From the NCBI GenBank assembly GCA_000499405.2, contig HG738137.1, positions 12,336,121 to 12,400,120 of the forward strand: 64,000 nt of DNA. Direction: 5' to 3'. Shown here one piece after another: positions 1 to 13,500 of this stretch (the stretch's first letter is position 1; every line of letters begins with the position of its first letter). The notes under the pieces were generated by a model that made no database searches, was not told the origin of the DNA, and was given only the letters and a program-made list of their open reading frames with translations. The position numbers and the translations under genes are program-made. The DNA comes from Onchocerca volvulus. Its lineage: Eukaryota; Nematoda; Chromadorea; Rhabditida; Onchocercidae.

Positions 1-100
1 TGCAAAAGAAGTTATTCGTATCATCGGATTTGCTGGAAGAATAATTTTAACTAAAAATTTAAATACTCAATTTTATGAACTTTCACCTTCAATAGGTTAA
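1..100 (+). CDS. 3'-terminal exon of an unidentified gene (partial)
   Basis: An open frame runs from position 2 to a TAA at 98-100, giving 32 codons that end in FYELSPSIG. The composition is protein-like (it includes RIIGFAGRI) and is not the Lys/Asn/Phe/Ile mixture of translated AT-rich spacer. No other stretch in the next 2.8 kb looks coding, so this is read as the last exon of a gene lying to the left of the window. The 5' boundary is not visible, so I cannot say where the exon starts. I do not recognise the protein. A 32-codon open frame can occur by chance in this composition, though not often, so confidence is moderate. Confidence 0.45.
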   Translation, partial: AKEVIRIIGFAGRIILTKNLNTQFYELSPSIG

Positions 101-1635
101 TATTGAATTGTACATGATATGTGATTTTTCAAATTTTCCAAATTTTCACATAATCTATTTCATTATTTCATTATTTCAATGAAAAGAATTCAGATCTTAT
201 ATTTCATGATAAAATAAGTTTTAATAAAATGGGCACAAAAAATTAAAAAAAAGACTTCGAACTTTAAAAAGCAAATTTCAGTGGAAATTTAAAAAAAAAA
301 AAATATTTAACATACTACGCAGAAATTACTGTACGTTCCGGTCACACAAGCAAAACGTAGAATAGGCGTTTTTTTTTTGTGGAAAAATTGCAAATGCGAT
401 GAAATATTTTAAAGGTCATATAAGGACAGCTAAAAAAAAAAAAAAGGTGACAAATGTCACTAATTGATAAAAAAGATGTCACATTTATGTCTCATTGATA
501 TCAAAAATGGACTAAGAGAAAAAAAAAGGTATCATTATTGAAATTTTTTTAATCGAAACGGATGACAAATACGAAATTCAACTATTTATAAATCATTGAA
601 ATTGATTAAACATAAACGAAATGAAATAAACCGATTAGTAATTTCATTTTATCACTAATATGTTTGATTTATCAATTTTTAAATTATATCATATTTTTCT
701 GATATGAAATTTTCTTTGGTAAATATTCTAACGAATAATAATAATTAATATCTGTTTATCAAATTACAAATACTAATTTATTACTAATTTCTAATACTTT
801 TCCAGAATATTTGATAATGGCATTTATAATTGTAGTTAATATTCACTACTTCAAATCACGAAATATTTTGATTTCTGATTTTTAACACTTTTCGGGAAAA
901 GAATTCAATATCATTTCTATCATTCCTGAGTGAATAATAATAGTAAATTAAAAATTAAAACGAAAAAAAGAAGCAAATATTAAATTACGGATAGATATTG
1001 TAAATATTACAGCTAACAGTAATAATAAATTAACAATAATGATAATTTTTGCATTAATCAATGATTTTCGATAAATTTTGAAAAACGACGAATAAATTTT
1101 CAAATTAGAGCTAAGTTTCTGAGTTTTTTCCAAAAAAAAAAAAAAAAAAAAAAAAGAAACTTCTATTTTAATTACGACAATTCGAAAAAATTAATCTTAA
1201 TAGTAATAGTAGTACTAAGAAATCAAAAAAACTACCGAAATCGGTATATTCGTATCGAAAGGTTACCTATCGGATTGAAAAATCCGAAATAATATCACAA
1301 ATAATCACTTATCAGAACCTGATAAACAACTGATTTGACCTTTAATTTAGTTTAATGTATTTTTGAATGAAAAATATTTTGCACTTTTCATTAACATTTC
1401 TCATTTGCATTTTTAAATTCCAGGTCACAAATCTTTAAAATCAGGAGATTAGGTCAATTTTGTTTTTGGACAAAATTGATACAATTAAGTGATAAAATGT
1501 TCAGATTGTTTGATATATATGTATATGAATAAACAAATAAATAAATTAATGCAAAAAGAAATCAAAACCAAAATAAACAAATATATAAACTACTAGAAAT
1601 CTGAAACATTATCTAACTAGTTTGCTCTCTCTCTC

Positions 1636-1668
<33 letters not shown>

Positions 1669-2960
1669 TTCTTTTTTAAGTTTACGAAAATCGTAAACAA
1701 TTGCGATTGTACTGGAAAAGGTGGAGTTAATATCAAAAAGAGGTGTAACATATCTGATAGGGCAAGGATGTGGGACAATGATTTTGTCTACGAAAAGTTA
1801 TCAAAAGATAGGTACCGATAGGGTGTAGATGGGTGGAGTCCTTAAAATAGTTAAAATTTTTAAACAATCTCAACTAACATTTTACACTCATTTTAATAAT
1901 TCATTAATTCCTCTATTTACATCTATTTTTTTTCTCTTTTGTTTTATTTAAATTTGAATTTTCGTATTTCCCAACTTTTCTACATCAAACTACCATCCTT
2001 ATCCATCACAATCTTTCATTCAGACTATAAGTTATACTGTTATTTGCCAGAATTTCTAACGATATTTATACTCTAACATCCCAATTTGCCAGTTCTTCTA
2101 ATCCAGGCTGCAAAGTTTTAAAATTATATCCTTATTTATCAGGTCTTCCATCGAGAATAATTTTACTTGTTGCATTTTTTGCGAATTTTGATTTAAACTA
2201 AAAATTCTTATTCGCCAAATTTTCCATCCAGACTCTGAATCATGTGTTATTTTGTAGATCTTTTAGCAAGATTTATAAATTATACCTCTATTTGTCAGTT
2301 ATTCTATCTAATTTATTGACTTTTCGATTTGATTTAAAAAATAATCTACCTGTTATCCAATTTAAATTTCATCCGATCTCTGCTACAAAATCTATCGATA
2401 ATTGTTGATATAACATTAAATTATCAAAACTCAAACACTGATTATCAAAATTAATTCCTGGAAATTAGTTTTGATAATGAAATGAAGAAAAATTATGAAA
2501 ATCTTGACAATTTTTCGTAATTATTACTAGCCTTCAGCTACTATATCGCATACCATATACCATCATGAAATTGATCACCAAATCATCTTCGGATAATTAA
2601 TGATTTTGTAAATAATAAATAACTCTCATACGGTAATCAACAATTACTTGAACTTTTTTCTCTTTTAATTTGAAAAAAAAAAAGTTAAAAAGAAAAAATT
2701 TTTTTAATTTAAAAAAAAAAGATTTCATTTCTAATTTTTTATCCTTTACTTATTATTCCTATTAAGGTTACGATAATATATTTGGTGCTTGATTATTATT
2801 TATTATTAATGATTAAGTGAATTCATAAATTTCTGCTAAAAAATGAAATTATAATCACTTTAAGCGATTTCCAATTTCATTATGTTTTCGTTATCTTCAA
2901 TTTATCATTATCAATGTCAAATTCAATCATTAATTTCAGTATATCGATTTTTCTTTTTTC
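101..2960. other. AT-rich intergenic stretch, no gene seen
   Basis: No convincing coding exon was found on either strand. It holds long A or T runs (about 1131-1155 and 1641-1667). Between about 1990 and 2340 there are loosely repeated motifs of the type TATTTGCCAG followed by a T/C-rich tract and CCAGACT, which may be a very old tandem repeat. Confidence 0.6.
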
Positions 2961-2972
2961 TTCCTGCTGCAG
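2961..2972 (+). promoter_or_regulatory. Probable trans-splice (spliced-leader) acceptor
   Basis: A pyrimidine-rich tract ending in CTGCAG lies 20 bases before the ATG at 2992. A strong acceptor this close to a start codon, with no upstream exon in view, is the usual arrangement for spliced-leader addition in nematodes. It could equally be the acceptor of an ordinary intron in the 5' UTR. Confidence 0.5.
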
Positions 2973-2991
2973 GAATAACGAATAACTGATA

Positions 2992-5008
2992 ATGTATTTG
3001 AATCGAAAATTGTTATTGCTCTATGTGATTATCTCATCAAATTTTGATCTAATGGTAATAGGACGATCATATGAAACTGGTGAGTTATTTTATCAATCAT
3101 TTTATCAGTTTCATTTATTTTTTCCCTATTTTTTGGCTTAACAAATTCTATTTGGATAGAAATTATATTTCACTAAGTTTACACATTGTATGATTTATAT
3201 TTCTAGGATGCAAATTACGCTTATGCAGTTTAAATTTTGTTTTGTTTGTTTAATTTTTGTTTTGTAGGTTTTATTATATTGGTTTAGTAATATTGCAAAG
3301 AAAATCAACCCTGATAAAAATGATAATGAAAATGATAATAGCAGTTTTTTTAGTAAGTAGCAGTGATAATGTTATTAGTGGCGATAATACATGATAGTTG
3401 TTGACTAAATAAATTTATTCAGCCAGAACTTTTTAATTATAAAATAATTAATAACCAACCAGTAAATTCGATTCAGATAATATATGAAATATATTTAGTT
3501 CACTAAAGATTAATTTGATTCAAAAATTGGAATTATCGGATGATTATTAAATTTGATTATCGGATTATTATTTAAAAATTTTAGTGAAAAAACTGAAAAT
3601 TTAGTGATTGAATTTTGAGCATTCTCGAAAAATTGGATATAACTACATTGAAATCCGATTATTTTCTTAATATTAGAAAATGATCAGATTTTAAATCTAT
3701 TTCTACAGTAGTTATCACTTAATGATTGTTTAGGATTGATCAAAAAATGATTTTAATTCATGATATGATAATTTTTGAGTAATTGTTGTTGAATTAAATT
3801 ACAAATCTTTTGTTAGATTACAAATAACAAATAATTTCGAAAATGTCATACTGTATCGAAAAAATTTCAAATCAGAAATTGAATTAAATCAGAAGGAAAA
3901 AAACAGCTTAATTTCCAGGTATCTTCGATTTTGATCAAATTAAGCTAATAAAATAGCCGAGATTTCCTTTTTATTCAATCTTATCAAGCATTAATTTTTA
4001 TTTCAATAAAAATCACAATTATATACAATTTTCATTATATTAGAAAGAAAAAAAATCCCCATTTTTTTAATAGCCTTTTTGTAAATTGAACAAAATTTTA
4101 TTTGTATTAAAAAAAAAAAATCCAAAGTAATGAAATAGTAATCTTTTCATGGATTATATTTATTTTATTTGAAATTGGCTGAATCCAACTACGCTTTGCA
4201 TCGCTAGCTTCAGCTTATCTAGAAAAATTTAAATACGCGCCTATTCGAATGCAACGTTGCATCAAAATTTTAAATCAATCGTTGAAAATGCTGAAACGTT
4301 GTGTCAAAATGAACAGTGCAGAAATTTTTGTAGGCATGATCAATAGATTCAGTGTTACAAGTGTGACAGGTGAAATAAAAAAAGATATAGATATATCTAT
4401 ATGAAAACATGCGCCTATTCGAATGCAACTTTGTTTCAAAATTTCAAACGAATTAATGAAGAACTTGTAACGTTGTGTGAAGAAAAGCCACAATGAAACA
4501 TTTACATTTTTATTTATAAAATATAAAGAAATTATAATTTCCTAAAATTCCTTTTTCTTTTCCTTTATTTTTTTGCATAAAAAAGATATTCTTGCAATAA
4601 ATTACAATGAAATTTTGCATTAAAGAAAAAGCCTAATAGTAGTTTTTCTTTTTTTCTTCTTTTTTCCTTCCTTTTTTTTTTCGTTTTTAAGTAGCAAATC
4701 GTTTTATAAATTATACTGAAAATTATTCAGGTGGATTAATTCGGGACGATTATGAATATGCTTTGGAAGGTATTGCCGTTGATTATGTTACTAATCGGCC
4801 AAGAAGTGGTACCATTTCTCGAATACGTAAGAATAGACAACGAATAAATCATTCAAAAAATATAAACTATAATTCATATCCTTTTACTTCATCGTCATCA
4901 TCATCATCATTATCATCATTATTATCATCATCATCATCACCATCATTATCATTATCATCATCGAAAGATGCCATTGTTTATCATCACAAATCATCAATGC
5001 ATGGATAG
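2992..5008 (+). CDS. Small secreted protein with Ser-rich tail (two exons)
   Basis: Exon 1 is 2992-3079 and exon 2 is 4731-5008. The donor GTGAGT and the acceptor TTATTCAG join in phase and give 121 aa. Residues 1 to about 24 form a signal peptide (basic start, LLLLYVII core). The mature part begins near RSYETGG and contains DDYEYALEG and a basic stretch RIRKNRQR that resembles a prohormone-type cleavage region. Then comes a run of about 30 residues, mostly Ser with some Leu and Pro, encoded by a TCA-rich repeat, and the C-terminus is HHKSSMHG. I do not recognise the family. A neuropeptide or other secreted peptide precursor is possible but unproven. The 1,651-base intron holds a Helitron-like repeat. 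Start choice: first ATG after the acceptor at 2972. Confidence 0.68.
4160..4520 (-). mobile_element. Degraded Helitron-like non-autonomous element (minus orientation)
   Basis: It contains two copies of the shared core GCGCCTATTCGAATGCAAC (near 4235 and 4410), each followed by a tract related to GAAACGTTGTGT. The same core occurs at 37777-38216, 43913-44105 and 47088-47579. Terminal signals are eroded here. It sits inside the intron of the small secreted-protein gene. Confidence 0.55.
4888..4965 (+). repeat. TCA trinucleotide repeat inside coding exon
   Basis: An imperfect run of TCA/TTA/CCA units encodes the Ser-rich tail of the secreted protein. Its interruptions keep the reading frame. Length variation between individuals would change tail length in steps of one residue. 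Confidence 0.85.
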
Positions 5009-7380
5009 TTATTGAAATTTAATTTTGCATTTAAAATCATTTTATTAAATTGTACAAGGAAAAAAAAATAGAAAATTTGAAATATGTATGTTAGAAACAT
5101 ATTTCCTATTATTTGTCCTGTAATTAAACAAGTAATCAATAATTATGGCAAATTATAGAATTAGCAAAAAAAAAAAAAAAAATGATATAAAGTATAAAAT
5201 AAAAATTGAAAAACTAAAAACTATGAGATTATTCGTTCCTTTTTTTTGTCCTATTTCAATATTTTTTTCAATTTTTAATATATTTTGATGATTTTCATGA
5301 TTAATAAAATAATTTTCGGAGAATTAATTAACTTCCCAAATTTCATTATCATTATTTGATGGAAAAGCGTAAAAATTCATAATAATTTTCGCAAAAAATT
5401 TTTACCACAGATTCATAAATCTTTGATTCCTAATGTGAAGAGAAAGAGAAAAAAGAAATATTTTCTTCATATCACTTTTAATTTTAAGTTATCACAAAAA
5501 AATTTATAAGAAAACATTTTCATTCTTTAAGTGAAATTTTATTACAAGTTTACAAGTATTCCTTCAAATTTATCAATAATTTCCATGATTTTATCACAAT
5601 TATTTTATAGAAAACTGGGGAAAAAATTATGGTTTTCTCGATTTTTTCACAATTATTTTTTTAAAAGTCTGAAAATTCCCTTAAACAGTTAAAAATTAAA
5701 GTGTGAGCAGGAAATAATAAAAAAAACCAATTTGTTTTTAAAAAAAGAATTGGCACCACTTTTAATCCAATATACTTTAATCAAATGAATTTATCCATCA
5801 ATTACATTTTGCAATATTTTAACATCAAATTAAGAACTAAAATAACTGATGCACCATTTTTTAGTGCTAATTACATTAATTAGATGAAAATGTTTCTTCC
5901 TTTTTTCTCTTTCTTTTCACACCTGGCATATCTTAATTCAATTTTGCTTGTACTTTTTTTTATATCATTATTATTATTTGTTGTTATTTATTATTATCAA
6001 TTATTACTATTCATATATACAAAGCACAACTATATGTGTGATTGAAATAATTTATCAATAATTGTTTTTCCAAAAAAAAAATTCAATTCATTAAAATTTT
6101 AGAACTTCATTACCTTAACAGAATATATTGAATTGATCATTCATTAATTAATTTTCTAATCGCTCGTCATCATCTCCCAACCATTCACTCAATCAATTTT
6201 CTTCATTTAATTAATTGGTCATTATAAATCCGAAACATTGTAATAAGTGTTTTATCACATTCAAATTTATTGCATATATTTTTCAAAGCAAATGATCTCA
6301 TCAAATATTGCTCGTATTTATTGTCATGTTATGATAAAATTTAATTTTAATTTGTTTTCATTCTATGTAACTCTCCTTGTTATATATTGCTTAATTAAAT
6401 TGAAAATTCAAATTGAAAATTATAAATAAGTAATAGATATTACTTTAATTAGAATTTTTCTTTCTTTTAATAAATAAAATATATTTAATTAATGGCTAAG
6501 ACTAATCCTTTTTCTTAAATATCTCGAAGTTTATTACTTATTATTCATCCCCGAATGATCTAAATCAGATCATCTCAATATCCTATAAAAAATATCATGA
6601 ATAAGAATTGATTTAGTATTAAAGAAAGAAGAAATATTAGCAAAAAAAGAGAAAAATACTTTGCACGAAATGAACTATCAAATAATAAACAAATTCCTTC
6701 CAGAGCTCAATAGATACAACGAATGTCATAAAACTGCTTTCGTTGTTAAAAATAACGAATTGTGAATGAAAATTTTTGAATTTGTAAACAGTATATCTTT
6801 CAATTATTATTTTCTGTCTCAGAAAAAAAATAATACAAAATTGTTTGATAAATCAATCATTGAATTTAAATGAGGCGAATAAAAGAATGAACAAAATTTG
6901 TTGAATATTAATAAGTAGAGGAAAAAATAAAAATAAAGACAAACAACAAATCATTCAAAAAGACATCACCGATGGACAATAAAATAACAATCACCACAAG
7001 ATTTCATCCTTCAGTACCAAAATTGAATTTCAGGAAATATTTTATATTTTAAATATAAATATCGAAAAAAAAAGGAAAGAAAAAACATCAATATGGAAAA
7101 AACAGCATCTCTCTAGGCATTCAATTAATATTTTCCTACCACAGATAGTAGTTTACAACTAAACATTTAATACTTACTGTCTATTGGGATAATGTAATTG
7201 AGGATTTTCATGAAGTTAACGCAAAGCTTATTTCTGATATGGACTGAAGAAATACCTCAAAATTTTTTCCCAGACAATTTTAACAATCTTCGTCTCTCTG
7301 AAGTCCAGTTGTTTCAAAGATCCATCTCTCAAACACCTACTTCCCATACATCCCATTCTTGATACATATCTCTATCATAT
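5009..7380. other. Intergenic stretch between convergent genes
   Basis: This lies between the stop of the + strand secreted-protein gene and the 3' end of the minus-strand SCAF-like gene. It is AT-rich with several A runs. An AATAAA near 5199 could be the polyadenylation signal of the + gene. I see no convincing exon. Confidence 0.5.
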
Positions 7381-7389
7381 AATTTGACC

Positions 7390-7395
7390 TTTATT
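7390..7395 (-). terminator. Candidate polyadenylation signal of the SCAF-like gene
   Basis: TTTATT on the + strand reads AATAAA on the minus strand, about 125 bases past the stop codon at 7520-7522. This is a normal distance for a nematode 3' UTR. AATAAA is common by chance in this AT-rich DNA. Confidence 0.4.
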
Positions 7396-7519
7396 TCCCA
7401 AAACTAAAACAACTTAATTATTTTATATTAACTCAATAAAACAACGACAAAGATCACTTCTGCATAAAATGCGGTGAAAAAAAAAATAAATAAAAAAAAA
7501 ATAAAACCATGAAAGATCA

Positions 7520-10500
7520 TTATTCTTCATCATCACCATAAACAATTGCTTGTTCCAACATCCTATCTTCGTTCATTGTTACAGTCTGTAAAATTAAACA
7601 GAGATAAACAAGTAGAACTTTTAATCAAATGAGGTAGAGTCCAAAGATTATTTTGCAATTAAGAAAATCTGTCTTCTCTATTTGAAAGATCAAAGTTCTA
7701 GATTAATAAATGGAAACTAGGAGCAGTTGTACAACAATTACCAAGTATTATTCTTATCCAAAAGCTAAGCAAACAAGAGATAATGACATGATATCCTGGC
7801 CTATATAATCACATACTTACCTAGGTCTCTCACTGGTTGCAATCGATCATTTAAAAACTAAGAAACAGTGAGTCAACAGAATCCATTAAAAGCAGCATTT
7901 TATACTGATATTAAAAAAAAAAAAAAATTAAAAAGTTGAGAGGAAATTTAACCAGGAAATGTTTCATAAATCTTAGAAATTATTACAAGAAATAGTCTTA
8001 ATTATTAAAATTGCCATAAGATGAACAATGCTGCAAAAATAATGTTTTAAAATGTTTTTATATACAAGATAAAGTTTATGTTCCATTGAAAATTTGCTCA
8101 CTTTTAGGACATAATGCCCTAATGATGTCTTAAGAACATCAAAAGCTTCAGAAATGGATTCAAATCCAAATAATCAATTCACGCTAGAGAAATCCTCTCT
8201 CCTTTACAAGTGAAGCTAACGTGTAATATATGAGATGCAGCTAATAAAAGATCTGCAATACTGCAGTTTTAATAACATGTCCTGCATATAGTAAGATTTT
8301 ATCGAACTCATATAGCAATCAAGAAATTAAAAATCTTATTTAAAAAAAAAATTACTCATCACCTTCAAATCATCGCTATTTGGCACTACACTTACGTCAC
8401 TGGGCAATTTTGCTTCGGATGCTAAAACCTCGACAGTGCCGCTTACTGTAGCACTTTCATCGTCATGAGTGGTCGATGTCACGGGTTCACTGTTTGAATC
8501 ATCCATCTCAGTCCTCCCTGTTATCCGTTTTCCTGAAAAGAAATCAACAGGTAGTTTAATTATGATATTACATAGCTATATATAAATTTAAAGATATAAT
8601 AAATTCCAGCATACAACAAAAGAAGGTGGAAATCTCTTCTCATTCTTATCAAAATTTATATCATGAATAGCATGACTGGTATTTAGATCCTAAATATTAT
8701 TCATAGTGATTGGGATCTATTTTATACCCTAAATAACAATATTTAAAGCCTAATTTTTGTGAAAATTAGATCTACCGAACTATTCACTGCAACGGAAGTA
8801 CATATGGCCATGCACAAGAATTCTCAGGATAATAACTATTAAACTGCCCTAATCAAATCCTATTTCTTTGTCCGTTCGAATGATCTTGTCTTTTCTAGTT
8901 AGCATGCAGAAACATCACCTTAAGTTTACTAATATTTGCTTTGAAACTTCAGAACAAGATAAACTGTGCGATTTAAGTTTCATACAAACAAAAACCTTAT
9001 AATTACCAATTTCGTTTGATTCGGGTTGTGCATACTCTTCATGACTGCTAGACGGTACCATGGCATTATTATCCCATTCATCATGTCTAGAATTGTTAAC
9101 GTGCCCAGTCCCCGATTCATTATTTCGCCATCGACTTTCCTGCGTATTTTTGTAACCATCTGAAACATCACGAAATTGTAAGTTTCGATTTTTTTTTCGA
9201 TTAAGTTTGCACATTATCTAGTACTTCCATGAAAACTTTTTTTATAAAGTCAGTTGTACTTTTCCCTTTAGTAATTTTTGGGTTCCAACAATGTCGCAAA
9301 TTAATTTCACTTTCAAAGATTTTTTCATTTTTAATAATAATCTTGTATTAAGTATCTAATCTACCAAAATGAAAAAAAAAAAGAAAAAAAAAGAAAAAAG
9401 AAAAGGAAGGAAAAAAAAACGTAAGAGAAACTTTTCAGTGCATAGAATGCATATTATAGCATGATGCAAAATAAGACTATTTGATATCTTAAACTTCACA
9501 TTTTTTATCAATGACACTCAACACCACTGCAAACTAAAGGCATCAATAATTGTTGTATTCATCAAAAATTCTACATTATAACAAAGGCAAGATAATCATG
9601 ACTGAAAAATATCGCTTAACTCATACCGGAGTTATTAGCTAACAAATTAGGTGGAAAATGTCGCGGTGGATAAAGATTTCGCAGTCCTCTTCCTATTCCT
9701 GGTTGCATCAGTGGTAACGGTGCTCGCAATACCTAGAATATATTTACGAGAAATATTTTATAGAAATCATAAAAATTTTAAAATATCAACAAAATATTTG
9801 AATCACTCGGGAACTGTGAAGATTAAAATGAATTAGTTGCAATGAGCACATACCCCTCTAAGTGGAGCTCCTCCGAAAGGTGGCCCTCCGCGGTAGGGTG
9901 AAAACGGCGATCTGAAAGGAACAAACATACCAATGCAAATAATTACAAGTAGTAAAAAGATAAAAAATAAAAATCTAAAAATTTTTTTCCCACTTAAAAA
10001 ATATTTCACGACCAAATTTTTGAATCAATAAATATTGTCAAAGTCATCAGAAGAGGAACAAAAATAATTACCTTCCAGGAAACATTCCCGGTCGATTTGT
10101 TCTCATATTTAGAGCTCCACAAGAGGCATTATATCTGGGAAGTGGCATATTGTAGTTGGAAGATATGAATGTATTTGGTCCTGAAATTTTTATTCTACAG
10201 CAATTTTAACGAAATAGAACTCGCGATAACCTTCTATTCCTTGCGGATTCTGAATCAGAAATCCATTATAATTAAAGTAGATTAAAATACTGAACTTTGT
10301 GAGCAATCTAATTTTTGCATCAAACTTCTGAATTATTTGATGCTTAGCACTGTTTTAAATTTGTAGCGACTTTGTAAGAGTTCTAAAGATTACAGAATCT
10401 AGTTAGAAGTAAAATGATAATACATGGCTCGGTAAAATAACCGAAAAAAATTATAAAAATAACCTGGCACACGCATTCTCTCCACATTCATCACATTGGC

Positions 10501-13500
10501 AGCGGCCTAAAACAAAATACAACTAGCTAAAATACAAAACGTACTAGACTACATGAAATTATCAGTACTTCTTGCTTCCTAAAACAATATTCAGGAAGCA
10601 GAATCATATCAAAATTCACATAGATATTGAGCTATATGAACTGTGTTTTTTTTTTTTTTTTTCAGCACTGACCTCTTCATTAAGTATCTGATCCATTACT
10701 ATATATAAAGTGAAACAATTCTTAAAAGTTGCTATAAAAATAAAATGAGATTTAACACTTCAAAATTGCTCAAAATATTATTGACTTAAGCGTGAAAAAT
10801 CAAATCACACCTTTTTTTTTTTTTTTTTGATTTTTAAATAGCTAAGATTATTCTGAAGTTTTTATATATTCTAGTACAATAGCTTTAGAATACTATTTAA
10901 GACGCTCAAAGATATTTGTCGGCAGCATTTTTTAAAGAAACTGCGAAAATTTTTCACAACAGAATTGTTGCAACACTGCACATCTTTCATAAAACAGGTG
11001 ATTTAATACTGCTAATGGTAACTATAATGAAATCATACCTGAGGAGGAGTGGATGAAGCATTCTTGCCTTGAGTATCAGTTGGTGCACAGTTCTGTGGCT
11101 TCGGAGTTGGTGCAGCGCCAGCTAATGGCATACCTCCAATTTGAGGAGGTAGACCAGGCGGAAAAATGCCAGGAATTGGCACCATTCCATGAGGTAAGAA
11201 TGGAGCAGCCGCGGGTAGTCGAGGCGGTTGACCCACTGAAAGTTTTCAAAAATATTTTACGTAAGTAACATAGAGATTTTTCAGAAATTCATTAATCCAT
11301 CACTAATCCATAAGTTCTTAAGTCTTCTAGTCGGTATAATTTTAAACATCAAGGAAGAACAATAAAAGAGTAAATATTATTAAATATTTCAATTAGAAAG
11401 CAAAAGATTGGAAATCTTAATTAAACATATTAAACGAATTTTTTTTTGCTTCGGAATAACTGACGAGGGAATTGATATGAAGGCATATTTGGAGCTACTT
11501 GCGGTAACTGAATATTCGAAGTACTCTGAACTGAAGCTAAATCCTGCTCACATTGCTTCCCTTTCAATCCATGTTCATCATACAAATCTGTAATGGAATT
11601 CTTCATTACTTCATTTTTTGATTCTATTTCAATCAATTTAACGAAAGTTAACTCATTTAGTTGAAATAAATAAGTCAGAGAATCCACGAAGAAAAAAAAG
11701 TGATAAAACAATCAAAAATAACTTACCAACAAGATGTGCAGGCAGCGATTCCACTTCAAGATGGCCTCCTTCTATTAGAGATTCTAAATCATTAGGTAGT
11801 GCAAAATGAGGAATTAGCGAATATCCTCGATCGGGATCCCAATACTCCGCGTATTTTTCACCTTTTAAACCTTGTCCAATACCCCAATTCAACTAAAAAA
11901 AAAAAAAAAAGAGAAAAAAAAAAAGAGAAAAAAAATCATGACAAAGACTGTATTATTATATAATTCAGATACGCAACTTTCCAGTCAATCAAACTCTTTA
12001 TTTTTTTTTTTTTATCATATTTTACTAGTTTTTTAATGGAGAAACAAGTGCTAACCTTAACTTATTTTAATATTCAGAACTTACTTTCACATTCTTCTCT
12101 CCTATTTTGAAATTTTTCTGCATCCGATCCATTACTCGAAACGCTGCTTTCCTATCTTTCATTGTAACGTATGCACATGCACGGGAGTGTATAATGCTAA
12201 TGCGTGCTGGTTCTCCAGCTTCAGCTACTGCCTGACGAATTTCATTTTCCGTACAGTTCGAAGGAATCCTCCCTAACCACAGGGTACAGGAAGCAACTAT
12301 AAATACAGGTACAATAAAAATTAATTTTTGATAAGAATTTTAAAAATTAATTTCATATATGTATTACGGACCAACAACATAAAATGTACAAAATATGTTT
12401 TAGAAACTCTTGAATATATAAAAATAGTTGTTTAATATATTTTTAAAGCTAATTAGAAAATAAAGATAACTGTTCGTATAAACAAAAATTGGTAAATCAT
12501 AAAATGGAGATGAAACAAAACTTCTTTCAGCTATTTCATGAAATTACTCAAAAGATGAAGTATCCTTAATGTATTTCAAGTTCGCTGCTATAGTATTTTA
12601 AAAGTTTCACACGATATGTTAGAGGAAAAATAGGTGGGCTTCTAATCTAACATTGGAAGATCTCGCACTCCCAACTATACATGATTTTACAGCAACTTAC
12701 TCAACAGGTGTCCTTCTTTTGGTGGCCACGGAAGTCCCATTTTTCGACGCAGCCGCTCCAAATCTCTATACTGAAAATGTTCAAAAGTACGAAAAAAAGA
12801 AAGACTATACAAAAATGTTCATTCAATTTCCACTTTTTATAGGTATCTCATATATTTAAAACATTACTCGTCAATCAATTTCTGTGTACTGCGACATAAT
12901 GTATATAATGTACCGAAACAAAAAAATATGAAGTGATATCAAATATTGTAAGTATAATTATAAACATTCCTCAATTAAATGGTTGACAATACTGCCGCTT
13001 AAGCAAAATTACGAGGAAAAAGAAACCTAACCAGTACTATACCTTTAGACAATAAAACTTACTGCTGGATTATTGTGGTCACGTTCCGATCGTTCCCTAT
13101 CAAGATGTCCTCGCGATAAACCTCTTCGTCCACGACTGTTGCTACGACGATGTTCTCTTCTACGATCTCCAAAACCTTGATCACGAGATCGACTACGTCG
13201 TGGCCGTTTTGATGAATGCGAATCCATAAAGCCGCGGCTGTTTCCTCTCTCCTCATGTTCATGATCCCTTCACAATTATTATATGATAATGTATGTCGAT
13301 ATTAAATGTAAACATAATTAGAAAATAAAACATGATGAAAATATTAATTATATACCATTCTCTTTTCGGCAAACAATACATATGATAAAAAAGATGAAAG
13401 ATAACCTCGAGCGACCGCGCCGCCGTTCTTGACTTTTATCATTCTTTTCATTAATTCTATCATTTCTACCGTGACCACGCCTTAATCGCTCATCTCGATC

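Noticed and set aside
806..890. Open stretch after a TTTTCCAG acceptor (+ strand)
   Set aside because: Ile/Phe/Asn-rich, about 25 codons, no partner exons; chance is likely.
11053..11268. 71-codon + strand frame
   Set aside because: Antisense shadow of the SCAF-like exon at 11039-11235.
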